Below, piece after piece: positions 62,856 through 64,000 of a DNA stretch of 64,000 nucleotides. The notes beneath the pieces are model-generated. The model ran no database searches and was not told the origin of the DNA. It was given only the letters and a program-made list of their open reading frames with translations. This DNA comes from Saprospiraceae bacterium. GTDB taxonomy: Bacteria > Bacteroidota > Bacteroidia > Chitinophagales > Saprospiraceae. The first letter of the stretch is position 1; the number at the start of each line of letters is the position of its first letter. The DNA lies in the NCBI GenBank assembly GCA_016720635.1, contig JADKKF010000002.1, positions 469,001-533,000 on the forward strand. The letters are read 5' to 3'. A program made the position numbers and the translations under genes.

Positions 62856-64000
62856 ATGCATTATTATAGTTTAGGTCAGATTCCCGCCAAGAGGCATGTT
62901 CAGTATCGAAAGCCTGATGGTCAATTGTATCATGAAGAATTATTTTCAACTGAAGGTTTTTCTAATAATTATTCGATTTTATACCATTGTAACCCGCCGA
63001 CTCAGATCATACAGGTGGGAGAGCCTTGGTCTGTTCAGCCGAAAGGAATACATGATAAGCAGCTGAAGCATCGTTGTCTAAACGGATGGAACGTTAAGCC
63101 AGGTGGGGATTATTTGGAGAGTCGGACACCATTGCTTTTCAACACTGATTGCATCATTTCTGTCGCGGCTCCTACAAAAGGTCTGACGGACAAGTTTTAT
63201 AAAAATGCCGATTCAGATGAATTGATATTTATACACAAGGGGACGGGAGCTCTTCGAACGATGTATGGCACGTTAAGATTTGAGTATGGCGACTACATAA
63301 TTGTGCCGCGAGGAACTATATACCAGGTTGATTTTGATGGAGAGGACAATAGGCTTTTGATCGTGGAGAGCAATGGTCCAATCAATACACCACGCGGTTA
63401 TCGCAATCATTTTGGACAGTTGATGGAACATTCGCCTTTTTGTGAGCGAGATATAAAGAAGCCGTCTGAGTTGGAGACTATTGACGAGAAGGGAGATTTT
63501 AAGCTTTGGATTAAAAAGCAAGGGCTTATGTATCCTTACCATTACTTGAATCACCCATTTGATGTGATTGGGTGGGATGGGTATGTCTATCCTTATATAT
63601 TTTCTATTCACAATTTTGAACCAATAACTGGAAGGGTGCATTTGCCGCCGCCGATACATCAAACTTTCGAAGGGGCAAATTTCGTGATTTGTTCTTTTGT
63701 TCCGAGGCTATATGACTATCACCCGTTGGCGATTCCAGCCCCATATAATCACAGCAATATCGATAGTGATGAGGTTTTGTATTATGTGGACGGAGAGTTT
63801 ATGAGTCGCAAACATGTGGAGGCGGGCATGTTTACTTTGCATCCTGGTGGCATCGCTCACGGACCTCATTTGGGCAATGTGGAGAAGAGTATTGGCCAAA
63901 AGGAAACCAAGGAGCTAGCAGTCATGATTGACACGTTTAAGCCCTTGTTGATGACTGAACAAGCCGCAAATATCGAGCAATCAGATTACTACAAAAGTTG
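62856..64000 (+). CDS. hmgA: Homogentisate 1,2-dioxygenase (3' end outside window)
   Basis: 381 codons are visible with no stop, only a few short of the usual bacterial length of about 385-390. It opens the ring of homogentisate in tyrosine/phenylalanine breakdown using Fe(II) and O2. Signature stretches: MHYYSLGQIPAKRHVQYRKPDG, FIHKGTGALRTMYGTLRFEYGDYIIVPRGT, NHPFDVIGWDGYVYPYIFSIHNFEP and the metal region YNHSNIDSDEVLYYVDGEF with later GGIAHGPH, giving candidate His-Glu-His iron ligands. The ATG is preceded by TATCTTTG. The gene was found by direct translation because it runs off the window. Confidence 0.93.
   Translation, partial: MHYYSLGQIPAKRHVQYRKPDGQLYHEELFSTEGFSNNYSILYHCNPPTQIIQVGEPWSVQPKGIHDKQLKHRCLNGWNVKPGGDYLESRTPLLFNTDCIISVAAPTKGLTDKFYKNADSDELIFIHKGTGALRTMYGTLRFEYGDYIIVPRGTIYQVDFDGEDNRLLIVESNGPINTPRGYRNHFGQLMEHSPFCERDIKKPSELETIDEKGDFKLWIKKQGLMYPYHYLNHPFDVIGWDGYVYPYIFSIHNFEPITGRVHLPPPIHQTFEGANFVICSFVPRLYDYHPLAIPAPYNHSNIDSDEVLYYVDGEFMSRKHVEAGMFTLHPGGIAHGPHLGNVEKSIGQKETKELAVMIDTFKPLLMTEQAANIEQSDYYKS

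Overview
The window is one contiguous AT-rich stretch of a Bacteroidota chromosome, most likely from a Saprospiria-like aerobic, free-living bacterium. Pointers are the gliding lipoprotein GldB, three secreted proteins with type IX secretion (T9SS) C-terminal sorting domains, the LpxC-FabZ fusion, a DUF5606 protein, kynurenine 3-monooxygenase, and the Bacteroidota promoter motif TAnnTTTG in front of many genes. It is mostly ordinary chromosomal backbone. I see no rRNA, tRNA, CRISPR array, prophage or insertion sequence.

Layout. 1-5.8 kb: 3' part of ileS, a UvrD-type helicase, an outer-membrane-type protein and a two-domain HMA metal-binding protein. 5.8-15.8 kb (minus strand): two tandem thioredoxin-TPR paralogues (one with an apparent frameshift), a small lipoprotein, an M1 aminopeptidase, then an operon folC - kynurenine 3-monooxygenase - cyclase/formamidase - small membrane protein. 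15.9-24.8 kb (plus): a heptose epimerase, a tripartite RND efflux operon led by an unknown 155-aa protein, a broken winged-helix gene, and a Vat-like acetyltransferase. 24.9-31.9 kb: GNAT acetyltransferase, T9SS-exported SGNH-like protein, dinB, recA, ACP phosphodiesterase, and a divergent pair of cell-wall peptidases. 32-33.7 kb: a BRO-domain protein and a HEPN/MNT pair, the only defence-like patch. 34-39 kb: beta-helix lipoprotein, GldB, beta-barrel protein, nadC, cutC. 39-39.9 kb: a gene-free stretch full of hairpins. 39.9-47.4 kb: acyl-CoA dehydrogenase, site-2 protease, T9SS lipase-like protein, RNA methyltransferase, methylcrotonyl-CoA-carboxylase-type beta subunit. 47.6-55.9 kb: AlkD-like repair protein, RecQ, MnmH, ABC ATPase, LpxC-FabZ, glycosyltransferase, DUF5606 protein, beta-barrel-like protein. 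56-62.6 kb: a small secreted protein and a roughly 1,846-residue multidomain surface protein split by one frameshift. The window ends in homogentisate 1,2-dioxygenase.

How the genes work together. KMO and the formamidase-like cyclase, with distant nadC, fit the kynurenine route from tryptophan to NAD. HmgA, the carboxylase beta subunit and the acyl-CoA dehydrogenase fit aerobic amino-acid breakdown. UvrD, DinB, RecA, AlkD-like and RecQ give an unusually repair-rich segment. VanX-like dipeptidase and LD-carboxypeptidase fit muropeptide turnover. Envelope building (HldD, LpxC-FabZ, GldB, barrel proteins) and T9SS cargo make up much of the rest.

Most worth a second look: two single-base frameshifts at short homopolymers (about 7,137 and 60,223), the hairpin/repeat cluster at 39.2-39.4 kb, the HEPN protein with a Tyr at the expected catalytic His, the broken winged-helix gene abutting vat, and a loose family of GC-rich extragenic elements. 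I did not find a convincing new multi-gene system.
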